Shown: in pieces, positions 31,841-42,265 of the stretch
Position numbering within the stretch: the first letter of the stretch is position 1
Layout of the letters: the number at the start of each line of letters is the position of its first letter
NCBI RefSeq assembly: GCF_949987535.1
Contig: NC_080072.1
Span: 53,264,356-53,328,355, forward strand
From: Balaenoptera acutorostrata
Lineage: Eukaryota; Chordata; Mammalia; Artiodactyla; Balaenopteridae
Length of the DNA stretch: 64,000 nucleotides
Direction of reading: 5' to 3'
The notes under the pieces: model-generated
The model's database searches: none
The model's input: only the letters and a program-made list of their open reading frames with translations
What the model was told of the DNA's origin: nothing
Position numbers and translations under genes: made by a program

Positions 31841-32062
31841 TTTTCCATTTTAAAGTGCAAGTGCCAACTAATATAAGTTATTATATTATTATATAATAAA
31901 GGGATTACCAATTTACCAGCTTTCTCATCAATTTTATACAATAAATCCTCTAATAATAATGCTCTATCTCCAAATTTTTACAAGTTCCTATCTCCAAATT
32001 TCTTTTTGAATCAAAGATAAGATTACATTGTGTACAGCGAGGTTTCAAGAGCAACTATGTTT
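31841..32062. other. AT-rich unique sequence
   Basis: No element recognised. Confidence 0.4.
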
Positions 32063-32073
32063 TACTATGTCTT

Positions 32074-32374
32074 TTTTTAAAAAATTTATTAATTTATTTA
32101 TTTATTTTATGGTTGTGTTGGGTCTTCGTTTCTGTGCGAGGGCTTTCTCTAGTTGCGGCAAGTGGGGGCCACTCTTCATCGCGGTGCGCGGGCCTCTCAC
32201 TAACGCGGCCTCTCTTGTTGCGGAGCACGGGCTCCAGACGCGCAGGCTCAGCAATTGTGGCTCACGGGCCTTGTCGCTCCGCGGCATGTGGGATCTTCCC
32301 AGACCAGGGCTCGAACCCGTGTCCCCTGCATTGGCAGGCAGATTCTCAACCACTGCGCCACCAGGGAAGCCCCC
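32074..32374 (-). mobile_element. CHR SINE, deleted-core type
   Basis: TSD tactatgtctt at 32063-32073 and 32375-32385. Tail of poly-T and TTTA repeats; the head is at the 32374 end. Confidence 0.94.
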
Positions 32375-32469
32375 TACTATGTCTTGATTCTTGGAAAACT
32401 AGCAACCTGTGAATGCTCTAAGACAGTGGTTACTGTTCAAGCTAGCATGTGACAATCAGGTATACCCAT

Positions 32470-32700
32470 TCATCTTTTAAGACTCATACAGGTATGAAAC
32501 TTTTCTTAAATCCCTCTCTCCACTGCCAGAATTGACTAATTTACTTCTTCCTTTGGGTTCCACTTTATCCCAGATATTATCTGACCGAACCCTAGATATA
32601 TTTCTATCATAGCACCTATTACATACACTTAATTATACTTCCTTATTTACATGTCTGTCTACCTACCGATTTGCCCTTCTGGATGTTTGCTTTCCCATAC
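32470..32700 (+). repeat. L2 LINE fragment
   Basis: 'tcttaaatccctctctccac ... catagcacctattac ... ttatttacatgtctgtctac' follows the L2 3' UTR order. Confidence 0.6.
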
Positions 32701-32739
32701 ATTAGCCACATGTACCTTCTTAAATTCAAATTTATGTTA

Positions 32740-32885
32740 ACTAAAACTAAATAAAATTTAAAATTCAGTTCCTCAGCCTCACTAGCTATATTTCAAGCAC
32801 TCAACAGCCACATATGGCTGGTGACTACCACACTGGACAACCCAGATATAGAATATTTTCATCACTGCAGAAAGTTCAATTGGCC
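32740..32885 (+). repeat. Fossil DNA transposon (probable hAT-type MER element)
   Basis: 'aaaattcagttcctcagcctcactagc ... tttcaagcactcaacagccacatatggctggtgactaccacactggac ... tcatcactgcagaaagttc' is the familiar half of a mammalian MER-class DNA transposon. The exact family is uncertain. Confidence 0.6.
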
Positions 32886-33030
32886 AGGGCTGTGTCTAGA
32901 TTGTGTATGTTTTCTGAGGAACACAGTCTAGTGGGCAGTTTGGCAGGAGCTATGCCTGATTCACTTCTGTATCGCAGCACCTAGCACTTACTAAATTCCC
33001 AGTAAATGTCTCTTAGGAATGACACTGGGT
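32886..33030 (+). repeat. L2 LINE 3' end fragment
   Basis: 'ggagctatgcctgattcac ... cgcagcacctagcacttac ... ccagtaaatgtctctt' is L2-like. Confidence 0.6.
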
Positions 33031-33519
33031 AACAGAGAGCTTGTTCCACCTTTCGTATTATCACAGACCACCAGAGTCTCTGCTCCATAAGTTCAATGTT
33101 CCTTATAGGCTAGAATCAGTATAATTACCCACCAACATCCCAACTTGTGGAAAGAGGTAGGAACCACGATAGCTAGAGGTAATCAGAAAGCCTTTGTTCA
33201 GTCCCTCTTCCCAAACCAAGGCTCCACTATTTAATGTAAGACTTGATGAAGAAGAAGCTTATTTCTTGTTTCAAGTTTGGCATGTAATTAAACTGCAGTT
33301 GATTCTAAAAGGAACTTCTTTCAAATACTGGAACAATCTTACAACTCAGCAGAAATAAAAACAGAGACACTGTTCAAAATTTATCACACTTTTGGGGACT
33401 CAAATTAATATATCCTCTCTATATAAAAAATATAAAGTACGCTCTTTATATTAAAAAATAGTCATTTGGCACATTTTCTGAACATCTATAAGGGCTAGGG
33501 GCTAAAGAAAGAGAAATAA
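33031..33519. other. Unique AT-rich sequence
   Basis: No named element or exon. Confidence 0.45.
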
Positions 33520-34089
33520 ATAAGTTCTAGTTTAGGCAGATAGAAATTTAAATTGGAATAATACAAAGCGCTAAGTGCTCTATGATAAGGGGAAATACCA
33601 GAAACTATGAAGAACACAAAGGACAGGCTCAGAATCCAGTGGTGTAATGTGGCAAAGGGTGGGGGAACCACAAGGGAAGCTGCTTAGGAATGAACCCAAG
33701 CTACATTTTGAAAGGAAATTAAAAGGTTGGGAGATGAAGAAAGGGCGAGAGGGTGTCACAAATAACGACAACGTCACTGATGAAGGTACAGGAATTTGAC
33801 TTGACAGTAAATGTCAAGTAGTTCAGGTTGGCTGGAACAACATGAGAAAGACAATTTGAGGCTAATGAGGCAAGCAGAGGCCGAATCATGAAAAAGATCT
33901 CCAAGCTAAACTAAGGAGTTTGAATGTTATCCTCAAAGCTATGGGAAACCTCCGAAAGTTTTGAAGCAGGAAAGAGGAGTGAAAGCTACATTAAAGCTCA
34001 CAGAGCAGCAGTACAGAGGATGATTTGGGGGAGGTGAGACAGAAGCAGGGAGACCAGTCAGGAAGTTGCTGCAAAAAGTGAAGAGACAG
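33520..34089 (+). repeat. Ancient interspersed repeat, family uncertain
   Basis: Same pattern as 10880-11265: 'caagtagttcaggttggctggaac ... ggctaatgaggcaagcag ... aggagtttgaatgttatcctcaaagctatggg ... gacagaagcagggagaccagtcagg'. Confidence 0.55.
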
Positions 34090-34132
34090 TATATTTTACC
34101 ACAATTTTTTTTCAAAAATGGAAAAAAAAAAA
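34090..34132 (+). mobile_element. 43-bp L1 3' stub with 17-bp TSD
   Basis: TSD aaaaagtga-gagacag (one mismatch) at 34073-34089 and 34133-34149. The insert 'tatattttaccacaattttttttcaaaaatgg' (abridged) plus poly(A) matches the terminal bases of the old L1 at 40620-40648. Confidence 0.75.
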
Positions 34133-34399
34133 AAAAAGTGATGAGACAGGGCCCATCTGATGCAAATAGTTTTAAAAACAACCTATTTTAAATGGGTCTC
34201 TCTCCATTAGTCTATGCCACCCAAAGCTGTAACACCATGATTCAATTATATAGCACAACTACAAAAGCAACTATTAAAGTCAGTTACATAAACTCTAAAA
34301 AATTACACTCACTCTTTTTATTCAATAGCCATTCTGGACTTCAGACTAAAACTGTACATTTTTCTCTTTTTCACCGCACACAGTCTTGGAAAACCACAT

Positions 34400-34760
34400 C
34401 AGCCAGCTGAGCGCATCTGTGCAGTGTGCAACAAGTGTGAACAATTTAACAGGAGTTTAACGAAACATTGCCTATTCTTTATTGGAGAAAAAAACAATTT
34501 AATTCTAACATGGCAACATCAGGTTGCAAATTGACATTTTTTAATTAGCTTTAAAAAATATTAACATGTCAATTTAAAATCCCATCTGGTTACATGGTGC
34601 AGCTGTCCTGAATGAATATAACATTTTCAGTTATTAGGCACTTGGCTAAAGCATTCAGAACTGCCATGTGCCATCAACAAACAGCAAGAGCCACAAGTAC
34701 AGTACTTTAAAACTACCTACATGCTCACACTGGTATGAGAGGATTACTTAGCCTGTCCTG
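34400..34760. other. Candidate conserved non-coding segment
   Basis: A repeat-free AT-rich block with homeodomain-like TAATTA/ATTTAAT motifs (ttttaattagcttt near 34540) and ordered unique sequence. No coding frame. The functional reading is only an inference. Confidence 0.3.
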
Positions 34761-34929
34761 GAAAGGTGGGTATATATGGGGAAATGGGAGGCACAATCTC
34801 ACAATTTTAAGAAAGTATCTTTCAGTTTACCTCCAATTCTCTTAAAAGGCAATGGACTCTGATATCTTTGATCCCAGAATTCCTTAGCCTAAAGAGCTTT
34901 ACCTACCCTCCTGCCTTGAACCAATAAAA

Positions 34930-35310
34930 TCTTAAGAACCAAGGCTTTGGAACTGGACTAAAAGTGGGTTCAATTCCAACTCTACCTCTTACACACTGTA
35001 TGAACTTAACACATTTCTTAATCTTCCTGAGACTCTACTTTCTCAGGTGTAAAATGATAATACCTAAACCTGCAGAGTTGTGGTGAGGATGAAAGAAAAT
35101 GTACATAAACTATCTATAGAATATTTGGTTCATGTGGGCATTCACTAAACGGTTAACTATTTTTACATTCTCCTTTGTACCTTACTATAATTTGTACAGA
35201 ACAGTAATTATGCATGTACCTTAAAAGTTTATTGTGACAATTAAATGAATTAATATAGGTAAAGGGCTTAGAATAGTGCCCGGCACATAGTAGGCAATCA
35301 TTAACTGTTA
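34930..35310 (+). repeat. MIR SINE fossils (two)
   Basis: 'ctttggaactggactaaaagtgggttcaattcc ... cttaatcttcctgagactctac ... gtggtgaggatgaaagaaaatg', then 'ttaaatgaattaatataggtaaagggctta ... cccggcacatagtagg'. Confidence 0.8.
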
Positions 35311-35542
35311 GTTGCTGTTGTTGTTACTACCAACACTGAATTACAACTTATTTGCTGTCTTCCTCCCCACCTAATATTTAGCATAAAACCTCAATAAACA
35401 TCTGCTGACCAGCTGAATAAATAATGGATGACTGGTTGAATGAATGAACTGAAGATATCATAGTTCTGTGACAAGAGGAACACCTCTCTGAATTTATCAT
35501 ACAATCTTCACACGGCAGCCATTCAATAAGAATGTACTGTGA

Positions 35543-35657
35543 AAAAAAAAAATTAGAAGTTAACTTGTATAAAACGAATCAAGAGAGATGATTTTTTTCT
35601 GTCCAGTAAATAAGTGTAGAAATAAAAATCAACAGATACATTCCTTAAAAAAAAAAA
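35543..35657 (+). pseudogene. Tiny processed retrocopy of an mRNA 3' end
   Basis: The insert is flanked by the 15-bp TSD aagaatgta-tgtga (35528-35542 and 35658-35672, one mismatch). It holds about 95 bp of sequence with no L1 or SINE resemblance, an AATAAA signal at 35621-35626, and poly(A) starting 20 bp later (35647). That is the layout of a spliced, polyadenylated RNA copied by L1 machinery and heavily 5'-truncated. The parent gene is unknown and no coding sequence is included. Confidence 0.65.
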
Positions 35658-35694
35658 AAGAATGTATTGTGAATTGATTAATCACACGAAGAAC

Positions 35695-35855
35695 TGATTA
35701 ATCCAACCAAACCTATGTGGTAAATAGGGAAAGTATTCTTGTAGGTTTGTCTCACAGATAAGAAACAGTCCTAGAGTGAGTAAAGGTTAAGATCACTCAG
35801 CTAGGACAGAAACAAGAATCCCCTTCGGTCTCTCAGAAACTAGTACTAGATTTTC
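35695..35855 (-). repeat. MIR SINE fossil, reverse orientation
   Basis: 'ctcacagataagaaacagtcc ... gatcactcagctaggacag ... aagaatccccttcgg'. Confidence 0.6.
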
Positions 35856-36305
35856 TTCTACTAGGGCTTACTCTCTTTCCGTATTTTAAACATTACCTAT
35901 GAGACTGGTCAAGTTTTTCCATACTCTGTGGTTACAGGAAGAGACCGCTGAGTCAGAAGATACTACCAGTGAATGATGGAAGGGTGAAGAAGGAACATGA
36001 CCAAATAAGGAGAAAGTCAGTGTCTCTTCTTTGAGAGAGAAGGAGCAAGACCTGATTTTACGTGACCTCAAAATAGACAAAGCAACTAAATCTGAAACTA
36101 ACAAGAGAATAAAGCCCTAACTATGAACAAATAAGGACAGGGGGTGCTTATAGGGTCAAATATGAAAGGCAGTATGAGGGTTACAGGTACTCATTCCCTC
36201 CTGTTGAAAGCATGACTAGGTACAGTCTTTTGGGGGAGTATTTATTCTTTCCTTTAACAAATATTATATTTATTGAGTCCCTGCAATGAACTAGGAGAAC
36301 AACCG
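35856..36305. other. Unique sequence, no gene seen
   Basis: The minus frame at 35886-36104 (72 codons, Ser-rich) has no clear splice signals or motif; not called. Confidence 0.45.
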
Positions 36306-36745
36306 GACAGTATGTAGCAAGAGCCTTAAAAATAGTATACCTTTATCCCAATTATTGTATTCCTAAATTTTTATCTGAATAAAGCTAACAAAACATACAG
36401 ACCAAAATTTACAAAGATGCTTATCACAGTATTATAATATCCAAAAATAGAAAGTAACCTAGATGTCCAACAATAAGGTTATGAGTAAATAAATCACATC
36501 ATGCAATGCATAGTCATAGATGCTGAACAAAAAAATTTAACACTGAAAAATGCTTATAACCTAATATTAAATTAAAAAGCACTCCACAAACAGTATATAT
36601 AATATGATCTTTATATAAAATAGGAAAAAAACTTTTAAAAATGCTGAAAATTTTAAAAGTTTATTTCTGCATGGTAGGATGTAGGAAGAATAGGCTATAG
36701 GGAGATGTTGCCAAGTTTTCTAATTTTCCATAATAAGCATTTTTC
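36306..36745 (+). repeat. Very old L1 3' end
   Basis: 'acaaagatgcttatcacagtattataatatccaaaaatagaaag ... ctagatgtccaacaataagg ... tatgatctttatataaa ... ccaagttttctaattttcc' is the pattern of old L1 3' UTRs. Confidence 0.65.
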
Positions 36746-36942
36746 AAAAAACCACAGGGTGGAGGAGATTTACAGAAGAAAAGTAAGAATATTAAATGCC
36801 ATCAGGATTGATCAAGATCTTTGGACTCTCTGCCAGGTGAGAAGAATATAAAAGGCATATTATTTCTATACAGAAGGATTACATTAATCCTAGTGAGAAC
36901 TGACAAAACTACAAGGGTGAAACACAATGGGAGAGCAATAAG
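36746..36942. other. Unique sequence
   Basis: No element recognised. Confidence 0.4.
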
Positions 36943-36962
36943 AAGGAAATCCATGACTCTTT

Positions 36963-37258
36963 TTTTTTAAATTTTATTTATTTATTTATTTATTTATGAC
37001 TGTGTTGGGTTTTTGTTTCTGTGCGAGGGCTTTCTCCAGTTGTGGCAAGCAGGGGCCACTCTTCATTGCGGTGCGCGCGCCTCTCACTATCGCGGCCTCT
37101 CTTGTTGCGGAGCACAGGCTCCAGACACGCAGGCTCAGTAATTGTGGCTCATGGGCCTAGCTGCTCCGCGGCATGTGGGATCTCCCCAGACCATGGCTCG
37201 AACCCGTGTCCCCTGCATTGGCAGGCAGATTCTCAACCACTGCGCCACCAGGGAAGCC
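36963..37258 (-). mobile_element. CHR SINE, deleted-core type
   Basis: TSD ccatgactcttt at 36951-36962 and 37259-37270, lying within the inverted L1. Poly-T/TTTA tail at the low-coordinate end. Confidence 0.93.
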
Positions 37259-37466
37259 CCATGACTCTTTCTGAATTATGGTTTTCTCAGGGTATATGCC
37301 CAGTAGTGGGACTGCTGGGTCGTATGGTAGTTCTATTTTTAGTTTTTTAAGGAACCTCCATACTGTTCTCCATAGTGGCTGTATCAATTTACATTCCCAC
37401 CAACAGTGCAAGAGTGTTTCCTTTTCTCCACACCCTCTCCAACATTTATTGTTTGTAGATTTTTTT

Positions 37467-37489
37467 TAATAATTTTTTTTAATAGCTAC

Positions 37490-37531
<42 letters not shown>

Positions 37532-37814
37532 GCTTGTTGGGTCTTCGTTTCGTGCGAGGGCTTTCTCTAGTTGTGGCAAGTGGGGGCCACTCTTCATCGC
37601 GGTGCAGGGACCACTCTTCATCGCGGTGCGCGGGCCTCTCACTATCGCAGCCTCTCTTGTTGCGGGGCACAGGCTCCAGACGCACAGGCTCAGCAGTTGT
37701 GGCTCACGGGCCCAGTTGCTCCGCGGCATGTGGGATCTTCCCAGACCAGGGCTCGAACCCATGTCCCCTGCATTAGCAGGCAGATTCTCAACCACTGCGC
37801 CACCAGGGAAGCCC
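37467..37814 (-). mobile_element. CHR SINE, deleted-core type with internal 24-bp duplication
   Basis: TSD tgtttgtagattttttt at 37450-37466 and 37815-37831. (TTTA)n tail of nine or more units. The core repeats 'ccactcttcatcgcggtgc' twice (37588-37632), as in the copy at 4315-4637. Confidence 0.93.
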
Positions 37815-38639
37815 TGTTTGTAGATTTTTTTATGATGGCCATTCTGACCGGTGTGAGATGATATCTCATTGTAGTTTTGATTTGCATTTCTCTAATGATT
37901 CATGATGTTGAGCATTCTTTCATGTGTTTGTTGGCAATCTGTATATCTTCTTTGGAGAAATGTCTATTTAGGTCTTCTGCCCATTTTTGGATTGGGTTGT
38001 TTGTTTTTTTGTTATTGAGCTGCATGAGCTGCTTGTAAATTTTGGAGATTAATCTTTTCTCAGTTGCTTCATTTGCAAATATTTTCTCCCATTCTGAGGG
38101 TTGTCTTTTGCTCTTGTTTATGGTTTCCTTTGTTGTGCAAAAGGTTTTAAGTTTCATTAGGTCCCATTTGTTTATTTGTGTTTTTATTTCCATTTCTCTA
38201 GGAGGTGGGTCAAAAAGGATCTTGCTGTGATTTATGTCATAGAGTGTTCTGCCTATGTTTTTCTCTAAGAGTTTGATAGTGTCTGGCCTTACATTTAGGT
38301 CTTTATTCCATTTTGAGTTTATTTTTGTGTATGGTGTTAGGGAGTGTTCTAATTTCATACTTTTACATGTACCTGTCCAGTTTTCCCAGCACCACTTATT
38401 GAAGAGGGAAGCAGCCGCATAGCACAAGGAGATCAGCTCGGTGCTTTGTGATCACCTAGATGGGTGGGATAGGGAGGGTGGGAGGGAGGGAGATGCAAGA
38501 GGGAAGAGATATGGGAACATATGTATATGTATAACTGATTCACTTTGTTATACAGCAGAAACTAACACACCATTGTAAAGCAATCATACTCCAATAAAGA
38601 TGTTAAAAAAAAAAAAAAAAAAAAAAGGAAATCCAATCA

Positions 38640-38865
38640 GATTCCCAGGAGGTCACTTTCATTCCAGAATGTCTGTCAACAGCAAAGTCAAGTTCAATGA
38701 GTGAGGTGAGGACTGAAGCTTGATGACTGGAAGAAGATGGCAGAAATCCAGCTAATACCTAGTGCTAAAATCTGTGAGTTCCTTGATGGCATGAAACCAG
38801 TCAATAACCATACAGTGTTTTAAAGACCATGACAGAAGCCAGCAACAAGAATGTGGCAAAATAGT
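38640..38865. other. Unique sequence
   Basis: No element recognised. Confidence 0.4.
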
Positions 38866-39135
38866 CTAGAGAGGGTCCACAAAGGCTTTCTGAAAGACGA
38901 CTCATTTAAAGGAAAAAGGCATGAACCTGAAGAAGGGGAGAAGGGCATTCTAGGAAAAAGGCACAGTCCAGAGAATAGAAACAATTTAACAATTTATCTG
39001 GGGAAATGACATTCATTTCAGTGTTGCTAGAGTACAAAGTGCAAGGCGGGCAGTGGTGAAAGACATGGTTGCAGAAGTCATCAGGGGCCTGTCCCAAAGG
39101 ACCTGAATGCCTGATGTACTATAGCCAAGCAGCTG
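38866..39135 (+). repeat. Ancient interspersed repeat, family uncertain
   Basis: 'aaaggctttctgaaagacgac ... agaagggcattctaggaaaaagg ... gtgttgctagagtacaaagtgcaagg' follows the same pattern as 10880-11265. Confidence 0.5.
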
Positions 39136-39429
39136 CACATGAACCAATCAACAAGGGTTCCAGTCCAGTAGGAGATAACTCCAGCAGAAGAGACAGTTAG
39201 GTAGCATTATGGTAAAGATAAGTGAAAGGTGGTTAGCACAGAGTAGGAGCAAACAATTCAGCCTGGGGACTCATATAAGGCCTCTGAGAGAAGGTGCCAA
39301 AGTTGAGACACAAAGGAAAAATGGGTCTAAGGGCACCAACATTCAAGATGGTAGCACACTATTGATACAAACTCTGGCCTGACACAAACTCTGCAAATCA
39401 GAGCACCAGCCCCCGCAAGACTTCCAAAG

Positions 39430-39555
39430 GGGGACCCATTCTCATCAGCAGAATGTAAGCTCCAAACACTTTGTCTTGTTCACTGCCATGTCTCCAATAC
39501 TAAAAACAGTGAGCATGAAAAAGGTGCTCTATAAATATTTGTGAAGAAAAAGAAA
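39430..39555 (+). repeat. L2 LINE 3' end fragment
   Basis: 'gcagaatgtaagctccaaacactttgtcttgttcactgccatgtctcc ... gctctataaatatttgtgaag'. Confidence 0.8.
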
Positions 39556-39598
39556 AAGAGAGAGGGGGACTTGCTGTTATATTAAAAAGCAATGAGGG

Positions 39599-39885
39599 GA
39601 CTTCCCTGGTGGCACAGTGGTTAAGAATCTGCCTGCCAATGCAGGGGACACGGGTTCGAGCCCTGGTCCGGGAAGATCCCACGTGCCATGGAGCAACTCA
39701 ACCTGTGCGCCACAACTACTAAGCCTGCGCTCTAGAGCCCGCGAGTCACAACTACTGAGCCTGCACGCTGCAACTACTGAAGCCTGCACACCTAGAGCCC
39801 ATGCTCCACAACAAGAGAAGCCACTGCAATGAGAAGCCCGCATGCAGCAGCAAAGACCCAACACAGCCACAAAAAAAAAAAAAAA
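39599..39885 (+). mobile_element. CHR SINE, full-core type
   Basis: TSD aaaaagcaatg-ggg at 39584-39598 and about 39886-39901. Tail A22. Confidence 0.93.
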
Positions 39886-39901
39886 AAAAAAGCAATGGGG
39901 G

Positions 39902-40199
39902 TACTTCCCTGGTGGCGCAGTGGTTAAGAATCCACCTGCCAATCCCTGGTCTGGGAAGATCCCACATGCTACGGAGCAACTAAGCCCGTGTGCCACAACT
40001 ACTGAGCCCGCATGCCACAACTACTGAAGCCTGCACTCCTAGAGCCCGTGCTCCACAACAAGAGAAGCCACTGCAATGAGAAGCCCACACACCACACTGA
40101 AGAGGAGTCCCCACTCGCCGCAACTAGAGAAAGCCCATGCGCAGCAACAAAGACCCCATGCAGCCGAAAATAGATAGATAGACAAATAAATAAGCAAGC
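39902..40199 (+). mobile_element. CHR SINE, full-core type lacking the B box
   Basis: It follows the previous SINE directly. TSD agcaatggg at 39891-39899 and 40200-40208. After 'cctgccaat' about 20 bp including the ggttcgag B-box motif are missing (39936-39943). The tail is gata/aaat repeats. Confidence 0.92.
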
Positions 40200-40209
40200 A
40201 AGCAATGGG

Positions 40210-40650
40210 AAATTCACAATAGTCAAAAGGTAGAGGCAATCTAAGTGTTCACTGACAGATGAATAGATTTTTTTAATGGTATATACATATAATGGAATAT
40301 TATTCAGCCCTAAAAAGGAAGGAAATTCTGACACATGATACAACATGGATGAACCTTGAAGACATTATGCTAAGTGAAAGCCACTCATAAAATGACAAAA
40401 ACTGTATGATTCCACAGTGACAGAAAGTAGAATAGTTGTTGCTGAGGGCTGGAAGGAGAGGAAAATGGGGAGTTACTGTTTAATGAGTTTCAGTTGTGCA
40501 ACAGGAAAAATGTTCTGGAGATAGATGGTAGGATGGTTGCATAACAATGTGAAAGTACTTAAATGTCACTGAATTGTACACTTTAAAATGGTTAAAACGG
40601 TAAATTTTACATGTGTATATAAATATTTCACCACAATTTTTCAAAAATTA
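40210..40650 (+). mobile_element. Old L1 3' end
   Basis: 'ttcactgacagatgaatag ... aatggaatattattcagcc ... gctaagtgaaagccactc ... cactgaattgtacactttaaaatgg ... atttcaccacaatttttcaaaaatt'. Confidence 0.82.
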
Positions 40651-40995
40651 CAAAATGCAAAAAAAAGTTACTTAAGGATAAAATATGGGGAAAATAAAAG
40701 AAATGGAAAAAAGGATAAAGAAGTAAAACTCTGAAGACTAAGGCCAACCCTTAGGAGCTTGGAGCCAAAGGAAAATAGCAATGTCTCCCCCATCCCTCCC
40801 TTCAATTGCCATTTCCATCCACATCCAATTTAGTAATTTTACGTGCAATTGAGTCCTAATTAAAACAAATACTAAGCATAGAACCCCCAAGGGGCCACAA
40901 ACAAGCAAATCCATGGGTAATCTGAGAGATGTGTTATGAAAGCAGTCTCATTGACTTAACCTTGTTAATTGTTAGTAACAGCAAAACAACTATCA
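40651..40995. other. Unique sequence
   Basis: No element recognised. Confidence 0.4.
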
Positions 40996-41185
40996 TTTAC
41001 TTGAACACCTAATATGCATGGGGCCCTATGGTTGGAGCTTTATAAACATTATCTCTAATCATAACAGTAACCCTGAAAGGTAAATGTTACAATTTTGTTT
41101 TCATACTGACTTATCTAGGATGATATAAATGGTAAAGATGCAATTTCAATCTAGGTCAATTCGATTCCAAAACCCTTGAGGAGTG
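40996..41185 (-). repeat. MIR SINE fossil, reverse orientation
   Basis: 'ttgaacacctaatatgcatggggccc ... taaccctgaaaggtaaatg ... gatgcaatttcaatctaggtc'. Confidence 0.65.
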
Positions 41186-41197
41186 ATCAACTGTTGT

Positions 41198-41260
41198 CTC
41201 AAAAAAACAAAAACCAAAAAAAAAAACAACAACAACAAACAACAACAACAACAACATTAC
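41198..41260. repeat. A-rich / (CAA)n simple repeat
   Basis: An A-rich lead followed by about ten CAA units, one register shift. Confidence 0.9.
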
Positions 41261-41825
41261 CTTCTTCCCAAGCAGGTACCTCTCCTGTGTTAGAACCAGG
41301 GCCTAGGCCCCTGACCTGTCCTCCCCTCCAGCTCTGCTAGAAGTTACCAGCTAGGAGTACCTAGATTGAGTCATTATCAAGTACTTTTCTAGGTAATCCC
41401 CAGTGGCCAGAGATGGGGATGCTCTCAACACTGAGCCACTATGGGAGAAAAGAGGAGTGGCTCACCACAAGTCTTTCAGACCCCAAACTGACCAAGCAGG
41501 ACAAAGACACTTAGGACATTTATTTACAGTGTTTCCTCCAGGAGCACAAAAACACTCCACTGGCACTGCCCAAGATATTGCTACTGCTTAACAATGCTTC
41601 ACTGATTAATAACCCTCACTCCCTTTCCTCCCCAAGACCAGCCCTAGAAATCATTACCAGTTCCAGTCTCCTTCTGGCCGGTTTCCCTCATCCTCTCCCA
41701 CTCCCAGCACCACCAAGTTCAAGGGTAATTTAAATAAGATCTTTTCTTCCTCCATATACTTTAAAAACATTCCAATCCTGTGGCCCATTCCTCTACCTAG
41801 CTCTACTGGGTGATCTACAATACTA
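41261..41825. other. Unique sequence, no gene seen
   Basis: CCTCC-rich patches at 41310-41330. No exon supported. Confidence 0.45.
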
Positions 41826-42265
41826 TCCAATGAACAAACAGTTCTCAGAGATTTCCAAATGCATTAAATAATTTACTCCTACAGCAACTCTGAGAGATAA
41901 GTATTAATATCTCCATTTGACCAGGACTTCCCTGGTGGCACAGTGGTTAAGAATCTGCCTTCCAATGCAGGGGACGTGGGTTCCATCCCTCGTCAGGGAA
42001 CTAGATCCCACATGCATGCCGCGACTAACAGTTTGCATGCCACAACTAAGGAGCTCACAAGCTGCAAATAAGGAGCCTACCGGCCGCAACAAAGGAGCCC
42101 ACCAGCCGCAAATAAGGAGCCAACATGCCAAAACTAAGGAGCTGGCGAGCCGCAACTAAGGAGCCCACGAGCTGCAACTAAGATCCGGCGCAACCAAAAT
42201 AAATAAATAAAATAAAAAATTTTTTTAATTCACTTAAAAAAAAAAAATCTCCAGTTGACCGAACT
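41826..42265 (-). repeat. MIR fossil, reverse orientation, split by a SINE
   Basis: 'aaatgcattaaataatttactcctacagcaactctgagagataag ... atctccatttgacc' before and 'atctccagttgaccgaactgactcag' after the insertion. Confidence 0.65.
41924..42246 (+). mobile_element. CHR-related SINE, repeat-core type
   Basis: TSD atctcca-ttgacc at 41910-41923 and 42247-42260 (one mismatch). After the head and B-box area, the core (42030-42185) is about seven ~21-22-bp units of the form 'gccgcaactaaggagccca', with point differences. AAAT and A-rich tail. Confidence 0.92.

Larger units (their letters stand above)
36954..38407 (-). pseudogene. L1 ORF2p fragment, inverted and broken by two SINEs
   Basis: On the minus strand 38427-37900 reads ORF2p from [18 protein letters not shown] to [21 protein letters not shown] without a stop. 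The frame then runs into the SINE at 37467-37814 and resumes at 37411 ([13 protein letters not shown] ... [10 protein letters not shown]) before entering the second SINE. Short L1-SINE chimeric frames result. The fragment lacks EN and RT. Confidence 0.8.
36954..38624 (+). mobile_element. L1 with 5' inversion (twin-primed), carrying two SINEs
   Basis: TSD aaggaaatcca at 36943-36953 and 38625-38635. 36954-38407 (minus the SINEs) is ORF2 sequence in reverse. At about 38406-38408 it switches to the forward 3' UTR (gggaagcagccgcatagc) and runs to the poly(A). Compared with 19158-25075, the inverted part equals about 23675-24447 and the forward part starts at about 24871, so about 420 bp were lost at the switch. 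SINEs at 36963-37258 and 37467-37814 came later. Confidence 0.92.

Noticed and set aside
42030..42185. Regular ~22-bp repeats resembling a CRISPR array
   Set aside because: No unique spacers, units are imperfect and lie inside a SINE; mammalian DNA.
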